A stretch of DNA of 11,860 bases from Alphaproteobacteria bacterium (GCA_021296375.1 JAGWAQ010000011.1:1034-12893); one strand, 5' to 3'; positions 1 to 7,352 are shown, counted from the stretch's first letter. The notes: generated by a model from the sequence alone, not told the origin. A program made the numbers and translations.

Positions 1-219
1 GCGGCTGAATGGGCCTTTGACGAGGGTGCCGTCTTCCATCGCTTCCTGAATGGCGCGTTCGAGGGCTTCGACATCGGCGCTGTCGGGTTCAATTTCCGCT
101 TCCACCCCGTATTTGCCTGAAAACCAGCGGCCCAGATCAGCCTGGGCGCAACGCCGGCAGCAAAACGGGGAATGCGGTTTTTCCGCAGGATTTCCGCATG
201 TCGGGCATTGGACGGCCAT
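1..219 (-). CDS. yacG: DNA gyrase inhibitor YacG (3' end cut by window edge)
   Basis: This is a small zinc-finger protein of the YacG family. In E. coli the family binds the GyrB subunit of DNA gyrase and inhibits it. The frame opens at ATG 219 and stays open for 73 codons to the window edge, so the stop is not seen; family members are usually 60-70 residues, so it should end close by. The zinc ligands are clear: Cys5 and Cys8 (CPTC) and Cys20 and Cys24 (FCCRRC). They are followed by the family signature DLGRW at residues 28-32. Cys21 sits where Ser is more usual. The start lies 12 bases after the stop of the RNase E/G-like gene, with a strong GAGGTG ribosome binding site just upstream, so it is the distal gene of that operon. 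The identification is firm; the gyrase role here is carried over from the family. Confidence 0.93.
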   Translation of the reverse strand, partial: MAVQCPTCGNPAEKPHSPFCCRRCAQADLGRWFSGKYGVEAEIEPDSADVEALERAIQEAMEDGTLVKGPFSR

Positions 220-231
220 GGTCACCTCACC

Positions 232-1290
232 TTATCGTTTCGCGCCGTTGTCAAGCCGAGGCGCATCAACGCAAGCATCTGAAACGAATTCCGGCGAAAA
301 GGCAAGACCAAGCGCGTGCAAGGCTGGCGCGCCGTCGCCCTCGATCCATTTCAGCGCGTCAGGATGAAGCCGCACCCCAAGGGCCGATCGCGCCGCCGCC
401 TTGCCGTGGTGCAAGCCGTGATTGCGGATCAGCCTGAGCGCCGCCAGCCCCGCCCGTCTCGGCGACGGGGCCAGTTCCTGCGCCAGCGGCATCAACTGCC
501 ACGGCCGCGCCATGGTGTAAAGCCCGCCGCGGGTAAAGCCGTGAAGAGCCGGTTTGGCTGGGTCGAGCCTGGCGGCATCGCGCATCATCCCGTGAATGGC
601 TTTCTGGCCTTGCGGGGACAAGCGCGGGAAGTCGATAACAATCGGCCCCCCATGGCGACGCAAACGCAACTGCCGCATCACCTCCTCGACCATGATTTCC
701 GCCAGCTGTTGCGGGGCGGCCTGACTGCTGCCGCTGTCGCCATCCACCACCACCGCCCCGGGTGGAGCGTTGAGATGAAGCCGCGCGCCATCAGCCAGAG
801 GGATGGTCGCCTTGAGCGCGCTGTCAATCGCGGCGTCGATATCATGGTCGGCCCAGGCCTTGCCCTCATCATCGGCGATCACATCCGCGTCAGGCAAGAG
901 AGCGCGGGCGCGCGCCAATGCGTCGGGCGCCGGGGTGATGACCCCCGACCGCATGGGCATATCCTGAACGCCGCCATATTCTTTTAACTGAAGCGGTTTG
1001 ATTTCCGCCTCCTGGCGGGCGTCAGCCTGAACCTTGGCGGCGATCATCTGCCCCGGGGTGATTTTTTCAGGATGGGCGGTGCGAAAGCTCACCCCCTCGC
1101 CCATCAATTCCGCCGTCACCCGGCCATGCTGGGGGAACACTTGCTGGACCCGCACCGCCACCACCGCGCCGGGGCGCGGGGCGTGATGGGCGTCATCATC
1201 AATAAAAAGCGCGTCGAGATGATGGTTGCGGACCACCGCCACGCGGCTGTAGCCGGGCAGGTTATCACAAATAATGACATCCCCGGCCAT
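232..1290 (-). CDS. Short ribonuclease E/G-family protein
   Basis: This 352-residue protein belongs to the RNase E/G family of RNA-processing endonucleases but is shorter than E. coli RNase G (489 residues). A reduced S1-like RNA-binding region spans roughly residues 15-100. R114-S115 sit where the 5'-phosphate sensor Arg-Thr of RNase E lies. D183 (in VVDGDSG) and D220 (in GGPIVIDF) match the metal-binding catalytic Asp303 and Asp346 of E. coli RNase E, and RQLRLRRHGG between them is typical. GFTRGGLYTMARP (251-263) matches the following family block. By comparison with RNase E, about 65 residues are missing between the sensor and the first Asp. The zinc-link Cys pair is absent: APSPRRAG (274-281) lies where CPxC is expected. 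ATG 1290 follows the maf stop by two bases, with GGGAGG as ribosome binding site. Membership of the family is firm; activity and substrate are not shown. It is not the main RNase E, which is much longer. Confidence 0.9.
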   Translation of the reverse strand: MAGDVIICDNLPGYSRVAVVRNHHLDALFIDDDAHHAPRPGAVVAVRVQQVFPQHGRVTAELMGEGVSFRTAHPEKITPGQMIAAKVQADARQEAEIKPLQLKEYGGVQDMPMRSGVITPAPDALARARALLPDADVIADDEGKAWADHDIDAAIDSALKATIPLADGARLHLNAPPGAVVVDGDSGSSQAAPQQLAEIMVEEVMRQLRLRRHGGPIVIDFPRLSPQGQKAIHGMMRDAARLDPAKPALHGFTRGGLYTMARPWQLMPLAQELAPSPRRAGLAALRLIRNHGLHHGKAAARSALGVRLHPDALKWIEGDGAPALHALGLAFSPEFVSDACVDAPRLDNGAKR

Positions 1291-1292
1291 GG

Positions 1293-1892
1293 TCAGCCTC
1301 CCGCCTTGATGGGGTAACCCGCCCCCGTCAACAGCTGGCTGGTTTCAAAAAGCGGCAACCCGACAATCCCTGTATACGACCCTTGCATCCAGGCGATATG
1401 ACGAGCGGCATAGCCCTGCACGCCATAGCCGCCGGCCTTGCCCTGCCATTCGCCACAGTTAAGGTAATCATCAATCAAGGCATCAGAGAGGCGATTGAAC
1501 TTGACGATCGACGTCACGAGACGGGTTTTCGGGCGGGGGTCATGGGGGGCGGTCACCGCCAGCGCGGTCAGCACCTGATGGCGACGTCCCGACAACTGGT
1601 CAAGGAATTTCCGCGCCTCGTTATGGTCTTCGGGTTTGCCCAGAATGCGCCGCCCCAGGGCCACCACGGTATCAGCGGCAAGGCAGTAATCCTGCGGCAA
1701 TTGCCCCGCGATCACCGCGACTTTTTCCGCCGCCATGCGGATGGCGTAAGCCCGCGGCGTCTCCGCTTGATGAGGGGTTTCATCAATATCAGCGGGCAGA
1801 ATTTCATCAGGGGTGATGCCGATCTGTGCCAGCAATTCCCGCCGACGTGGCGAGGCTGAAGCCAGAATTAACCGTGGGGCAGAACTCGACAT
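1293..1892 (-). CDS. maf: Maf-family nucleoside triphosphate pyrophosphatase (YhdE-like)
   Basis: Maf proteins hydrolyse non-canonical or surplus nucleoside triphosphates to the monophosphate and pyrophosphate, and have been linked to septum formation. The protein shows the full family pattern over 199 residues: ASASPRR (11-17) at the N-terminus, DIDETP (35-40), AADTVV with the catalytic Asp74, GKPED (85-89) and KAGGYGVQG (152-160) followed by a GLPLFET block. DIDETP and Gln159 resemble E. coli YhdE, which acts on dTTP and UTP, more than the m7GTP-type YceF; this subtype call is an inference. I chose ATG 1892, which has AGGG about ten bases upstream, and because SSSAPRLILASASPRR is a normal family N-terminus. 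The longer frame from 1937 adds 15 residues unlike the family. Its stop lies two bases before the RNase E/G-like start, so the two are co-translated. A 115-bp gap to infA could hold its own promoter, but I see no convincing one. Confidence 0.95.
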   Translation of the reverse strand: MSSSAPRLILASASPRRRELLAQIGITPDEILPADIDETPHQAETPRAYAIRMAAEKVAVIAGQLPQDYCLAADTVVALGRRILGKPEDHNEARKFLDQLSGRRHQVLTALAVTAPHDPRPKTRLVTSIVKFNRLSDALIDDYLNCGEWQGKAGGYGVQGYAARHIAWMQGSYTGIVGLPLFETSQLLTGAGYPIKAGG

Positions 1893-2007
1893 GGATGGGG
1901 TCCCTTCATGCATCAACACGCTCAAGTGTGACCGCAAATTCGTTACATGACAACTCTGGCGCCAACCCCGGGATCAGCGAACAGATGGCCTGAAATCAGC
2001 AGCAGGT

Positions 2008-2226
2008 TTACTTGAAGCGGAAAGTGATCCGGCCTTTGGTCAGATCATAAGGCGTCATTTCAACATTGACGCGATCACCGGCAAGAACACGAATACGGTT
2101 CTTGCGCATTTTACCACTCGTATGCGCCAAGACTTCATGGTCATTGTCGAGTTTGACGCGAAACATCGCGTTCGGCAGCAGTTCGGTTACTGTTCCGGAA
2201 AACTCAATGACGTCTTCTTTGGCCAT
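2008..2226 (-). CDS. infA: Translation initiation factor IF-1
   Basis: IF-1 binds the ribosomal A site on the 30S subunit and works with IF-2 and IF-3 during initiation. The product is exactly the usual 72 residues, opening [11 protein letters not shown] and containing the near-invariant blocks [21 protein letters not shown] and [13 protein letters not shown], which form a single S1-like OB fold. The longer frame starting at 2298 adds 24 residues that overlap the phosphatase gene and are not part of the family. ATG 2226 has AAGGAC about seven bases upstream. The gene sits between the phosphatase-like gene (68 bp upstream) and maf (115 bp downstream), an order typical of alphaproteobacteria. 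Both flanking gaps leave room for independent transcription. Confidence 0.98.
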   Translation of the reverse strand: MAKEDVIEFSGTVTELLPNAMFRVKLDNDHEVLAHTSGKMRKNRIRVLAGDRVNVEMTPYDLTKGRITFRFK

Positions 2227-2294
2227 GCAAATGTCCTTATCGTTCAAGGTGAGGCAATTGGTATTAGCGTTTTTGAAGCATAGCCTTGGCTTGG

Positions 2295-2786
2295 TCAAGC
2301 TTTTTGTTCAACCCCGCCAGAATTGCCCCCTGCCCCTGGCGGCTGGGATTCAATCCCAAAGCGTGTTTTCAGCCTATCCAGAATGATATCCCGCACCAAC
2401 CGATACGCGTTCAGCCGCTCATCGCGATTGTCGCTGACAAGGCCGGAATCAAACACCGGCCAATGTTCAACTTCGGTGGATTTCCCTTCCGCAAAGGTCT
2501 TCGCCTCTTCATGGGAAACGTCAGAAAAGCAGATGATCAGGTCAAAATATTCGTCTTCAAGATCAGCAAAACTTTTCGGCTGATGATTGGACATATCAAT
2601 CCCGAGTTCGTTCATGACATTGATGACAAACCCGTCAGGCACCCCGGCGCTGATCCCGCAACTGTCGGCAAACACCGTGTTGGGAAACAGCGATTTCATC
2701 AACCCTTCCGCCATCGGCGAACGGATCATGTTATGGGTGCAGGCGAACAATACCGTGCCTGGCAAAACAACGTCAGAAGGGGTCAT
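2295..2786 (-). CDS. Low-molecular-weight phosphatase-like protein
   Basis: This 163-residue protein has the phosphate-binding loop of low-molecular-weight protein-tyrosine phosphatases and ArsC-type arsenate reductases: CTHNMIRSP with Cys16, Arg22 and Ser23 (C-x5-R-S), followed by MAEGL. That loop is the catalytic nucleophile site. The general-acid Asp near the C-terminus is probably Asp113 in WPVFDSG; most family members have Asp-Pro there, and here it is Asp-Ser. Residues 146-163 form a Gly/Gln-rich tail that is probably flexible. There is no clear set of extra redox cysteines of the kind thioredoxin-linked ArsC uses, so a phosphatase role is more likely than arsenate reduction, but the substrate is unknown. 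The start ATG 2786 overlaps the UPF0262 stop as ATGA, which implies translational coupling. Homologues sit in this same position in many alphaproteobacteria. Confidence 0.85.
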   Translation of the reverse strand: MTPSDVVLPGTVLFACTHNMIRSPMAEGLMKSLFPNTVFADSCGISAGVPDGFVINVMNELGIDMSNHQPKSFADLEDEYFDLIICFSDVSHEEAKTFAEGKSTEVEHWPVFDSGLVSDNRDERLNAYRLVRDIILDRLKTRFGIESQPPGAGGNSGGVEQKA

Positions 2787-3286
2787 GTTACACCTCGTGA
2801 TTTCAGCACGCAGATCAGGCTGAACAATCGCCGTGAGGTGTTGTCATCCATGATGACTTTGCCCTCAAGACGTTCGCGCAGCAGCACTGAACCTTCGTTA
2901 TGGAGCGACCGTCGCCCCATATCGATCGATTGAATTTGCGATGGGGTTTTGGTGCGGATGGCGTCGTAATAACTGTCACAGACCATTTTATAGTCACGGA
3001 TAATGCGCCGCAGCGGCCCCATGGCCAGAAAGAACCCGGCAATCGGCAGGTCATCAACAGAACGGATATCAAAATGAATATGCCGCATGTCGGACCTGAG
3101 GATAAGGTGGTACGGCCCCTCGGCGTCAGGCAAGGAAAAGCTGTTCTGTTCAATCAGGTCGTAAATCGCGATGGATCGCTCATGCTCTGCTTCCGGCGAA
3201 AGGCGGGGGGAATCCGGCTGGTCGAGGCGGATATGGACAATTCGTGCCGCCTCCCCTGCGCTCATCATGTCATCCCCCGATGCCAT
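2783..3286 (-). CDS. UPF0262 family protein
   Basis: This protein belongs to UPF0262, a conserved alphaproteobacterial family of unknown function. Recognisable family blocks are SPEAEHERSIAIYDLIEQN near the N-terminus, PLRRIIRDYKMVCDSYYDAI in the middle, then IDMGRRSLHNEGS and RRLFSLICVLKSRG at the C-terminus. There is no signal peptide and no membrane segment, so it is probably a soluble cytoplasmic protein of about 167 residues. The start is uncertain. ATG 3286 overlaps the hisD stop as TGATG and has AGGGG upstream. GTG 3289 (overlap GTGA) and the ATG pair at 3268/3265 behind GGGGG are alternatives; the last would give the N-terminus MSAGEAARIVHIRL, close to the family start. Its stop overlaps the phosphatase-like start, so hisD, this gene and the phosphatase form one coupled unit. 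Confidence 0.9.
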   Translation of the reverse strand: MASGDDMMSAGEAARIVHIRLDQPDSPRLSPEAEHERSIAIYDLIEQNSFSLPDAEGPYHLILRSDMRHIHFDIRSVDDLPIAGFFLAMGPLRRIIRDYKMVCDSYYDAIRTKTPSQIQSIDMGRRSLHNEGSVLLRERLEGKVIMDDNTSRRLFSLICVLKSRGVT

Positions 3287-4587
3287 CACATCCCCTGATC
3301 AAGCCGCTGCGATACCGACAATCCATGGGCTTCAAGCCCTTCGGCATCCGCCAGTTGCACCGCCGCCGGGCCAATCCGGCGGAGGCTGCCGGCGTCGCAT
3401 TCCACCATGGTCGTGCGTTTCATGAAATCCAGCACCCCAAGGCCCGATGAAAACCGTGACGTGCGCGCCGTCGGCAGAACATGGTTCGGGCCAGCGACGT
3501 AATCGCCAATCGCTTCCGGCGTCCACCGCCCAAGGAAAATGGCCCCGGCATGGCGAATTTTTTCAGCCAATGCCTGAGGATCAGCGGTGGCGATCTCAAG
3601 ATGCTCCGCCGCGATCTGATTGGCCAGCGCCACCCCTTCATCCCAATCCGCAACCGTGATGATGGCGCCATGGTCACGCCACGACGCCCCCGCCACATCT
3701 GCCCGCGCCAGGGTCGGCAAGATCTCCTCTACCGCCGCCGCCACGTCATCGGCAAAATCGCGATCATCGGTGATCAGGATCGATTGCGCTGATTCATCAT
3801 GTTCAGCCTGTGACAGCAAATCCATCGCCACCCAATGGGGGTTGTTATCGGCATCCGCCATGACCAGAATTTCCGACGGTCCGGCAATGGAATCAATCCC
3901 CACCTTGCCAAAAACTTGCCGCTTGGCGGCCGCGACATAAGCGTTGCCCGGCCCGACGATTTTGTCGACCGCGGCAATGCTGGCGGTGCCATAGGCCAAT
4001 GCCGCCACCGCTTGCGCGCCACCAATCGTCCAGACCTCGGCAATACCGGCGATATGCGCCGCCGCCAGCACCATGTCCGACACTTCACCTTTTGGGGTGG
4101 GGACCACCATCACCCGCCGCGCAACCCCCGCCACGGCGGCGGGCATGGCGTTCATCAACACCGACGACGGGTAAGCGGCCTTGCCCCCGGGGACATAAAG
4201 CCCGGCGGCATCAACCGCGGTATGACGCAGGCCAAGCTTGACCCCGGCCTCATCCTGATAGGCGATATCGCCGGGCAATTGCTTTTCATGAAAGGCGCGA
4301 ATTCGTGTTGCCGCGGTGGTGAGCGCGTCCTTGAGCGGCGGCGAAATGCGGTCATAAGCCGCCTTCAGATCAGCGGGGGTAAGCGAGAGTTCCGCCATTG
4401 ATGAAACATCAAGCTGGTCAAACTTTCGCGTCAGCTCCAGCACCGCCGCGTCACCACGGGCCATGACATCGGCGATAATGCCGGCAACAGCGGCATTTAC
4501 ATCTGCCCCGTCCTCGCGTTTTGAGGACAGAAGCGCGGCAAAACCTGCGCTGAATTCGGCGTCACTGGTGGTTAATCTATGCGGCAT
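3286..4587 (-). CDS. hisD: Histidinol dehydrogenase
   Basis: HisD carries out the last two steps of histidine synthesis, oxidising L-histidinol to L-histidine with two NAD+. The 433-residue product matches the family in length and motifs. The zinc ligands are Gln260 and His263 ([10 protein letters not shown]), Asp362 ([16 protein letters not shown]) and His421 (GLEAHGLSV). Glu328 and His329 (AAEHLE) are the catalytic acid/base pair; all fall within two residues of the E. coli positions. [19 protein letters not shown] and [12 protein letters not shown] are also standard. I chose ATG 4587, giving [12 protein letters not shown], with AGGG about nine bases upstream; it overlaps the end of hisG by 11 bases. 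The frame is open to 4695, but those residues lie inside hisG and are unlike the family. The gene ends in an overlap with UPF0262. Confidence 0.97.
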   Translation of the reverse strand: MPHRLTTSDAEFSAGFAALLSSKREDGADVNAAVAGIIADVMARGDAAVLELTRKFDQLDVSSMAELSLTPADLKAAYDRISPPLKDALTTAATRIRAFHEKQLPGDIAYQDEAGVKLGLRHTAVDAAGLYVPGGKAAYPSSVLMNAMPAAVAGVARRVMVVPTPKGEVSDMVLAAAHIAGIAEVWTIGGAQAVAALAYGTASIAAVDKIVGPGNAYVAAAKRQVFGKVGIDSIAGPSEILVMADADNNPHWVAMDLLSQAEHDESAQSILITDDRDFADDVAAAVEEILPTLARADVAGASWRDHGAIITVADWDEGVALANQIAAEHLEIATADPQALAEKIRHAGAIFLGRWTPEAIGDYVAGPNHVLPTARTSRFSSGLGVLDFMKRTTMVECDAGSLRRIGPAAVQLADAEGLEAHGLSVSQRLDQGM

Positions 4588-5287
4588 CGACAGCATCCCT
4601 GATTTTCTGAACCCAGCCGCCGATATCATCAGGGCGGGTTTTCCAGGCCGCGCGATTGACAACAAACCGGCTTGAAACCTGGGCAATTTCCTCAACTTCC
4701 ACCAGCCCGTTGGCCTTCAGGGTCGAGCCGGTTTCCACCAGATCAACAATCCGGCGGCAAAGCCCCAACCCCGGGGCCAGTTCCATCGCGCCATTGAGCT
4801 TGATGCATTCCGCCTGCACCCCTCGCGCGGCAAAATGCCTGGCCGTGACATTGGGGTATTTCGTCGCGACGCGAACATGCGACCAGTTGCGGGGGTCATC
4901 CTGTTCGGCGCCGGTGATTGTGCTGGCCACCACCATACGGCATCCGCCTACGCCCAGATCAACCGGTGCATAAATTTCAGGGTGGTCAAATTCCATCAAG
5001 ACATCAGACCCGGCGACCCCCATATGGGCGGCACCAAAGGCGATGAAGGTCGCGACGTCAAAACTGCGGACACGGATGACGTCAACACCGTCCGCTTTGG
5101 TGGAAAACCGCAAGCGGCGATCATGCTCATCAAAGAACCCGTCTTCAGGTTCCATGCCGGCGGCTTTCAGGATCGGCCGGATGGCCTTCAGAATCCGGCC
5201 TTTCGGCAACGCCAGGACGAGGTTTTCGGCCCGCGCTTCATCAATCGGGAGTAACGCGGAATTCTTGCTGTCCGTCGCTGTCGACAT
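4577..5287 (-). CDS. hisG: ATP phosphoribosyltransferase catalytic subunit, short form
   Basis: HisG commits PRPP and ATP to histidine synthesis by forming phosphoribosyl-ATP. Diagnostic blocks are LALPKGRI near the N-terminus, [19 protein letters not shown], and the phosphoribosyl-binding stretch [14 protein letters not shown]. At 236 residues it is the short form (HisGS): it lacks the C-terminal regulatory domain of the roughly 300-residue long form. Short-form enzymes are known to need the HisS-like partner HisZ for activity and feedback control. No hisZ lies in this window, so it should be elsewhere. ATG 5287 was chosen because AAAGG sits about nine bases upstream; the GTG at 5293 is too close to that site. 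It is followed by hisD with an 11-base overlap. The gap to DUF2948 upstream is 47 bp and carries a 13-bp inverted repeat. Confidence 0.96.
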   Translation of the reverse strand: MSTATDSKNSALLPIDEARAENLVLALPKGRILKAIRPILKAAGMEPEDGFFDEHDRRLRFSTKADGVDVIRVRSFDVATFIAFGAAHMGVAGSDVLMEFDHPEIYAPVDLGVGGCRMVVASTITGAEQDDPRNWSHVRVATKYPNVTARHFAARGVQAECIKLNGAMELAPGLGLCRRIVDLVETGSTLKANGLVEVEEIAQVSSRFVVNRAAWKTRPDDIGGWVQKIRDAVDAA

Positions 5288-5313
5288 GATCACGCCTTTC
5301 AGTCGTTCAAGAG

Positions 5314-5326
5314 CCTGAAGTTCAGG
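5314..5326. repeat. 13-bp inverted repeat upstream of hisG
   Basis: CCTGAA and TTCAGG flank one central base, giving a perfect 6-bp inverted repeat in the 47-bp gap between the DUF2948 stop and the hisG start. As RNA it could form at most a weak 4-bp stem with a 5-base loop, so a protein-binding site is more plausible than a terminator. The position suits control of hisG-hisD, but I recognise no named operator and a short repeat can occur by chance. Confidence 0.3.
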
Positions 5327-5334
5327 TCATCGCA

Positions 5335-5754
5335 TCAGTGTTTAGGCTGAAACGACGTCACCCATCCTTCGCCTAGGTCTGCGGCATAAACCTTTATCGA
5401 AGGACATTCAAGCCTCACCATTGCCGCACCGGAAAATACCAGTTCAATAGTAGTGCCATTTGCGCGAATGGCCAACAGGTTGAGGACATCATCGCGGTCA
5501 TGAGGGGAAAAGCCCTTGCGCTTGATCCCCGTCAAGCCTGAAAAATTCACCCCCATCAGGCGACGTTGGCCAGAGCGGTTGTCGGGGTCTCCGCCCCCTT
5601 GCGGCGAGATAAACCGCGCCGCCACCATCATGAAACTGCCGTCATCGTACCCCATATCCCCGATCAGCACTGTCGCATCCTGCAGCAGCGTGGACAGCAC
5701 CATCAGGTCATCGTCATCAGCAATGGTGAGCTTGAGGTTTTCGGCATCCATCAT
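5335..5754 (-). CDS. DUF2948 family protein
   Basis: This 139-residue protein matches DUF2948, a conserved alphaproteobacterial family with no established function. Family features visible here are LKLTIADDDDLMVLSTLLQD near the N-terminus, the RRLMGVNFSGL block around residues 64-74, an LLAIRANGTTIELVFSGAAMVRLE stretch, and the C-terminal DLGEGWVTSFQPKH ending. There is no signal peptide, no membrane segment and no cysteine motif apart from one Cys near the C-terminal end, so it is presumably cytoplasmic. The ATG at 5754 overlaps the murA stop as TGATG, so translation is coupled to murA; a second ATG follows directly. Its place between murA and hisG is common in this class of bacteria, which says the arrangement is conserved but not what the protein does. 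Confidence 0.87.
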   Translation of the reverse strand: MMDAENLKLTIADDDDLMVLSTLLQDATVLIGDMGYDDGSFMMVAARFISPQGGGDPDNRSGQRRLMGVNFSGLTGIKRKGFSPHDRDDVLNLLAIRANGTTIELVFSGAAMVRLECPSIKVYAADLGEGWVTSFQPKH

Positions 5755-7010
5755 CAGCCTCTTACCCGGCGGATTTTCGCCCCACAGGCGCTGAGCTTTT
5801 CTTCAAGACGATCATAGCCGCGGTCAAGGTGATAAACCCGCTGCAACGTGGTTTCCCCTTCCGCCACCAGCGCCGCCAGGACAAGCGAAACCGACGCCCG
5901 AAGATCCGTTGCCATGACCGGGGCGGCGGTCAATTGCTCGACCCCCCGGACCAGGGCATGGCCTCCATTGACCTGGATATTGGCCCCCATCCGCGCCAGT
6001 TCAGGGACATGCATGAAGCGGTTTTCAAAAATCGTTTCGGCCACTTGCGAGGTGCCGCTGGCGACCGTCATCAACGCCATGAACTGCGCCTGAAGATCAG
6101 TGGGAAAGCCGGGGTAAGGATCGGTGGTGATGTCGACAGGCCGCGGTCTTTCGGTTGCCGTGACGGTGATGCGGTCGCCGTCAATTTCCACCTGAACGCC
6201 GCTCGCCGCCATGGCCGCGAACAACGACGCAAGGTGATCCGCCCGGGCATGGGTCAGGGTGATCTGCCCCTGGGTGATGGCCGCCGCCAGGGCAAATGTC
6301 CCGGCTTCGATGCGATCCGCCACCACCGCATGACGGCAGGAGGTCAAGGCCGTCACGCCCTCGACTTCAATCACGTCAGTCCCTTGACCGCTGATCTTGG
6401 CCCCCATGGCGATCAAACATTCCGCAAGGTCAATGATTTCAGGTTCGCGCGCAACATTGATCAGGCGTGATGTGCCTTTCGCCAATGCCGCCGCCATCAG
6501 CACGTTTTCGGTTGCCCCGACACTGACGGTGGGGAACACCACGTCACCGCCGATCAACCCCCCCGCGGCTTCCGCCAGCACATCGCCTTCTTCAAGCGTG
6601 ACCTTGGCGCCAAGAGCTTCCATCGCCATGATATGCAAATCAACAGGGCGCGAGCCAATCGCGCAACCGCCAGGCAAGGACACCCGCGCCCGGCCATAAC
6701 GCGCCAGCAACGGCCCCAGCACCAGCACAGAAGCCCGCATCTTGCGGACAATCTCATAGGGCGCGTCGGTCTCAGCCCCGCGGGCGGAAGCAAAGCTGAC
6801 GGTATCGCCCTCGCGCACACTCTCAACCCCGAGATGGGCGAGCAGCTCACACATGCAATCGGTATCGGCAAGGCTCGGCAGGTTATCCAGCACCATGCCT
6901 TCTTCCGCCATCAAGGCTGTTGCCATCAGCGGCAGGGCCGCGTTCTTGGCGCCGGAAATGGCAATTTCACCCTTCAGGGCGGTTCCACCGGTGATCAGCA
7001 GTTTATCCAT
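5754..7010 (-). CDS. murA: UDP-N-acetylglucosamine 1-carboxyvinyltransferase MurA
   Basis: MurA transfers enolpyruvate from PEP to UDP-GlcNAc, the first committed step of peptidoglycan precursor synthesis in the cytoplasm. The 418-residue product matches the family length. Lys22-Asn23 (SGAKNAALP) bind substrate as in E. coli. Cys116 in LPGGCAIGSRPVDLHI is the active-site loop cysteine that fosfomycin attacks; Asp-type natural resistance is therefore not present. FPTDLQAQFMA holds the catalytic Asp, and DLRASVSLVLA holds the conserved Arg near the C-terminus. ATG 7010 gives MDKLLITGG and has GAGG about nine bases upstream; 20 extra codons upstream to 7070 are not family-like and lie inside the preceding small gene. 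The start overlaps that gene's stop by eight bases, and the stop overlaps the DUF2948 start, so all three are coupled. Confidence 0.98.
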   Translation of the reverse strand: MDKLLITGGTALKGEIAISGAKNAALPLMATALMAEEGMVLDNLPSLADTDCMCELLAHLGVESVREGDTVSFASARGAETDAPYEIVRKMRASVLVLGPLLARYGRARVSLPGGCAIGSRPVDLHIMAMEALGAKVTLEEGDVLAEAAGGLIGGDVVFPTVSVGATENVLMAAALAKGTSRLINVAREPEIIDLAECLIAMGAKISGQGTDVIEVEGVTALTSCRHAVVADRIEAGTFALAAAITQGQITLTHARADHLASLFAAMAASGVQVEIDGDRITVTATERPRPVDITTDPYPGFPTDLQAQFMALMTVASGTSQVAETIFENRFMHVPELARMGANIQVNGGHALVRGVEQLTAAPVMATDLRASVSLVLAALVAEGETTLQRVYHLDRGYDRLEEKLSACGAKIRRVRG

Positions 7011-7242
7011 CGGTGCGGTCCTCGTTGATTGCCGGGCGTGGGGATTGCGGGTCTTCTGTCTTGTCGTCACGCCCCCGCTTCTGGTCCTTGCGGCGACGCA
7101 GGTTGGCGCGCAACGCTTCCGCCAAGCGCTTCTGCTTCAATTCAGCTTCTGTTTTTTGTTGGGGCGTTTGCTGTTTGGGCATTTTCTGTTGGGCCGTTTT
7201 CTGATGGGCCGTTTTCTGATGAGAATGAGGCGGTCGTGACAT
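7003..7242 (-). CDS. Small basic protein with pentapeptide repeats, upstream of murA
   Basis: This 79-residue frame starts at ATG 7242 and ends in TAA eight bases inside murA. The product is highly hydrophilic and basic, with no membrane segment or cysteine. Residues 8-32 are five imperfect copies of a five-residue unit (HQKTA, HQKTA, QQKMP, KQQTP, QQKTE). Residues 33-60 form a charged, probably helical stretch (ELKQKRLAEALRANLRRRKDQK), and the tail is rich in Asp, Arg and Pro. The ALRANLRRRK-type segment resembles short conserved hypothetical proteins that I recall from alphaproteobacteria, often close to murA, which is the main reason to think it is a real gene. No strong ribosome binding site precedes ATG 7242. 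Function is unknown; the positive charge would suit binding to nucleic acid, but that is a guess. Confidence 0.6.
   Translation of the reverse strand: MSRPPHSHQKTAHQKTAQQKMPKQQTPQQKTEAELKQKRLAEALRANLRRRKDQKRGRDDKTEDPQSPRPAINEDRTDG
7147..7221 (-). repeat. Five-unit 15-bp tandem repeat within the small gene
   Basis: Seventy-five bases consist of five in-frame 15-bp units that encode HQKTA, HQKTA, QQKMP, KQQTP and QQKTE. The first two units are identical at DNA level (CATCAGAAAACGGCC) and the others have drifted. Because the unit length is a multiple of three, changes in copy number would keep the reading frame. Such repeats can vary between strains by slippage. Confidence 0.85.
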
Positions 7243-7352
7243 GGTTTCGAAAGGATCATCCAGGCAAGATAATGTTCGGGTTTATCTTAATCCGCTTTCA
7301 GCGGAACTTAAACCCTCGTTAACGGGGGAAGGTGGATTTCTTTTATCAGGCG

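Noticed and set aside
316..987. 223-residue frame on the plus strand opposite the RNase E/G-like gene
   Set aside because: It lies wholly antisense to a gene with recognised catalytic motifs. Its product has no family features and is rich in Arg, Gln and His, as expected of a complementary frame in GC-rich DNA.
1893..2007. Promoter or terminator between infA and maf
   Set aside because: The 115-bp gap holds short GC palindromes (CCCGGG, GGCGCC) and loose promoter-like hexamers, but no stem with a T-run and no pair of elements at convincing spacing.
2227..2298. 24-residue N-terminal extension of IF-1
   Set aside because: The family starts at MAKEDVIEF with a good ribosome binding site; the extra residues overlap the phosphatase gene end.
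2295..2786. Arsenate reductase (arsC) assignment for the small phosphatase
   Set aside because: The extra redox cysteines expected of thioredoxin-linked ArsC are not evident and no arsenic-resistance genes are nearby.
2286..2933. 215-residue plus-strand frame across the phosphatase and UPF0262 genes
   Set aside because: It crosses two well-supported genes on the other strand and has no family resemblance.
5829..6470. 213-residue plus-strand frame opposite murA
   Set aside because: It is antisense to conserved murA codons, with no recognisable domain or ribosome binding site.
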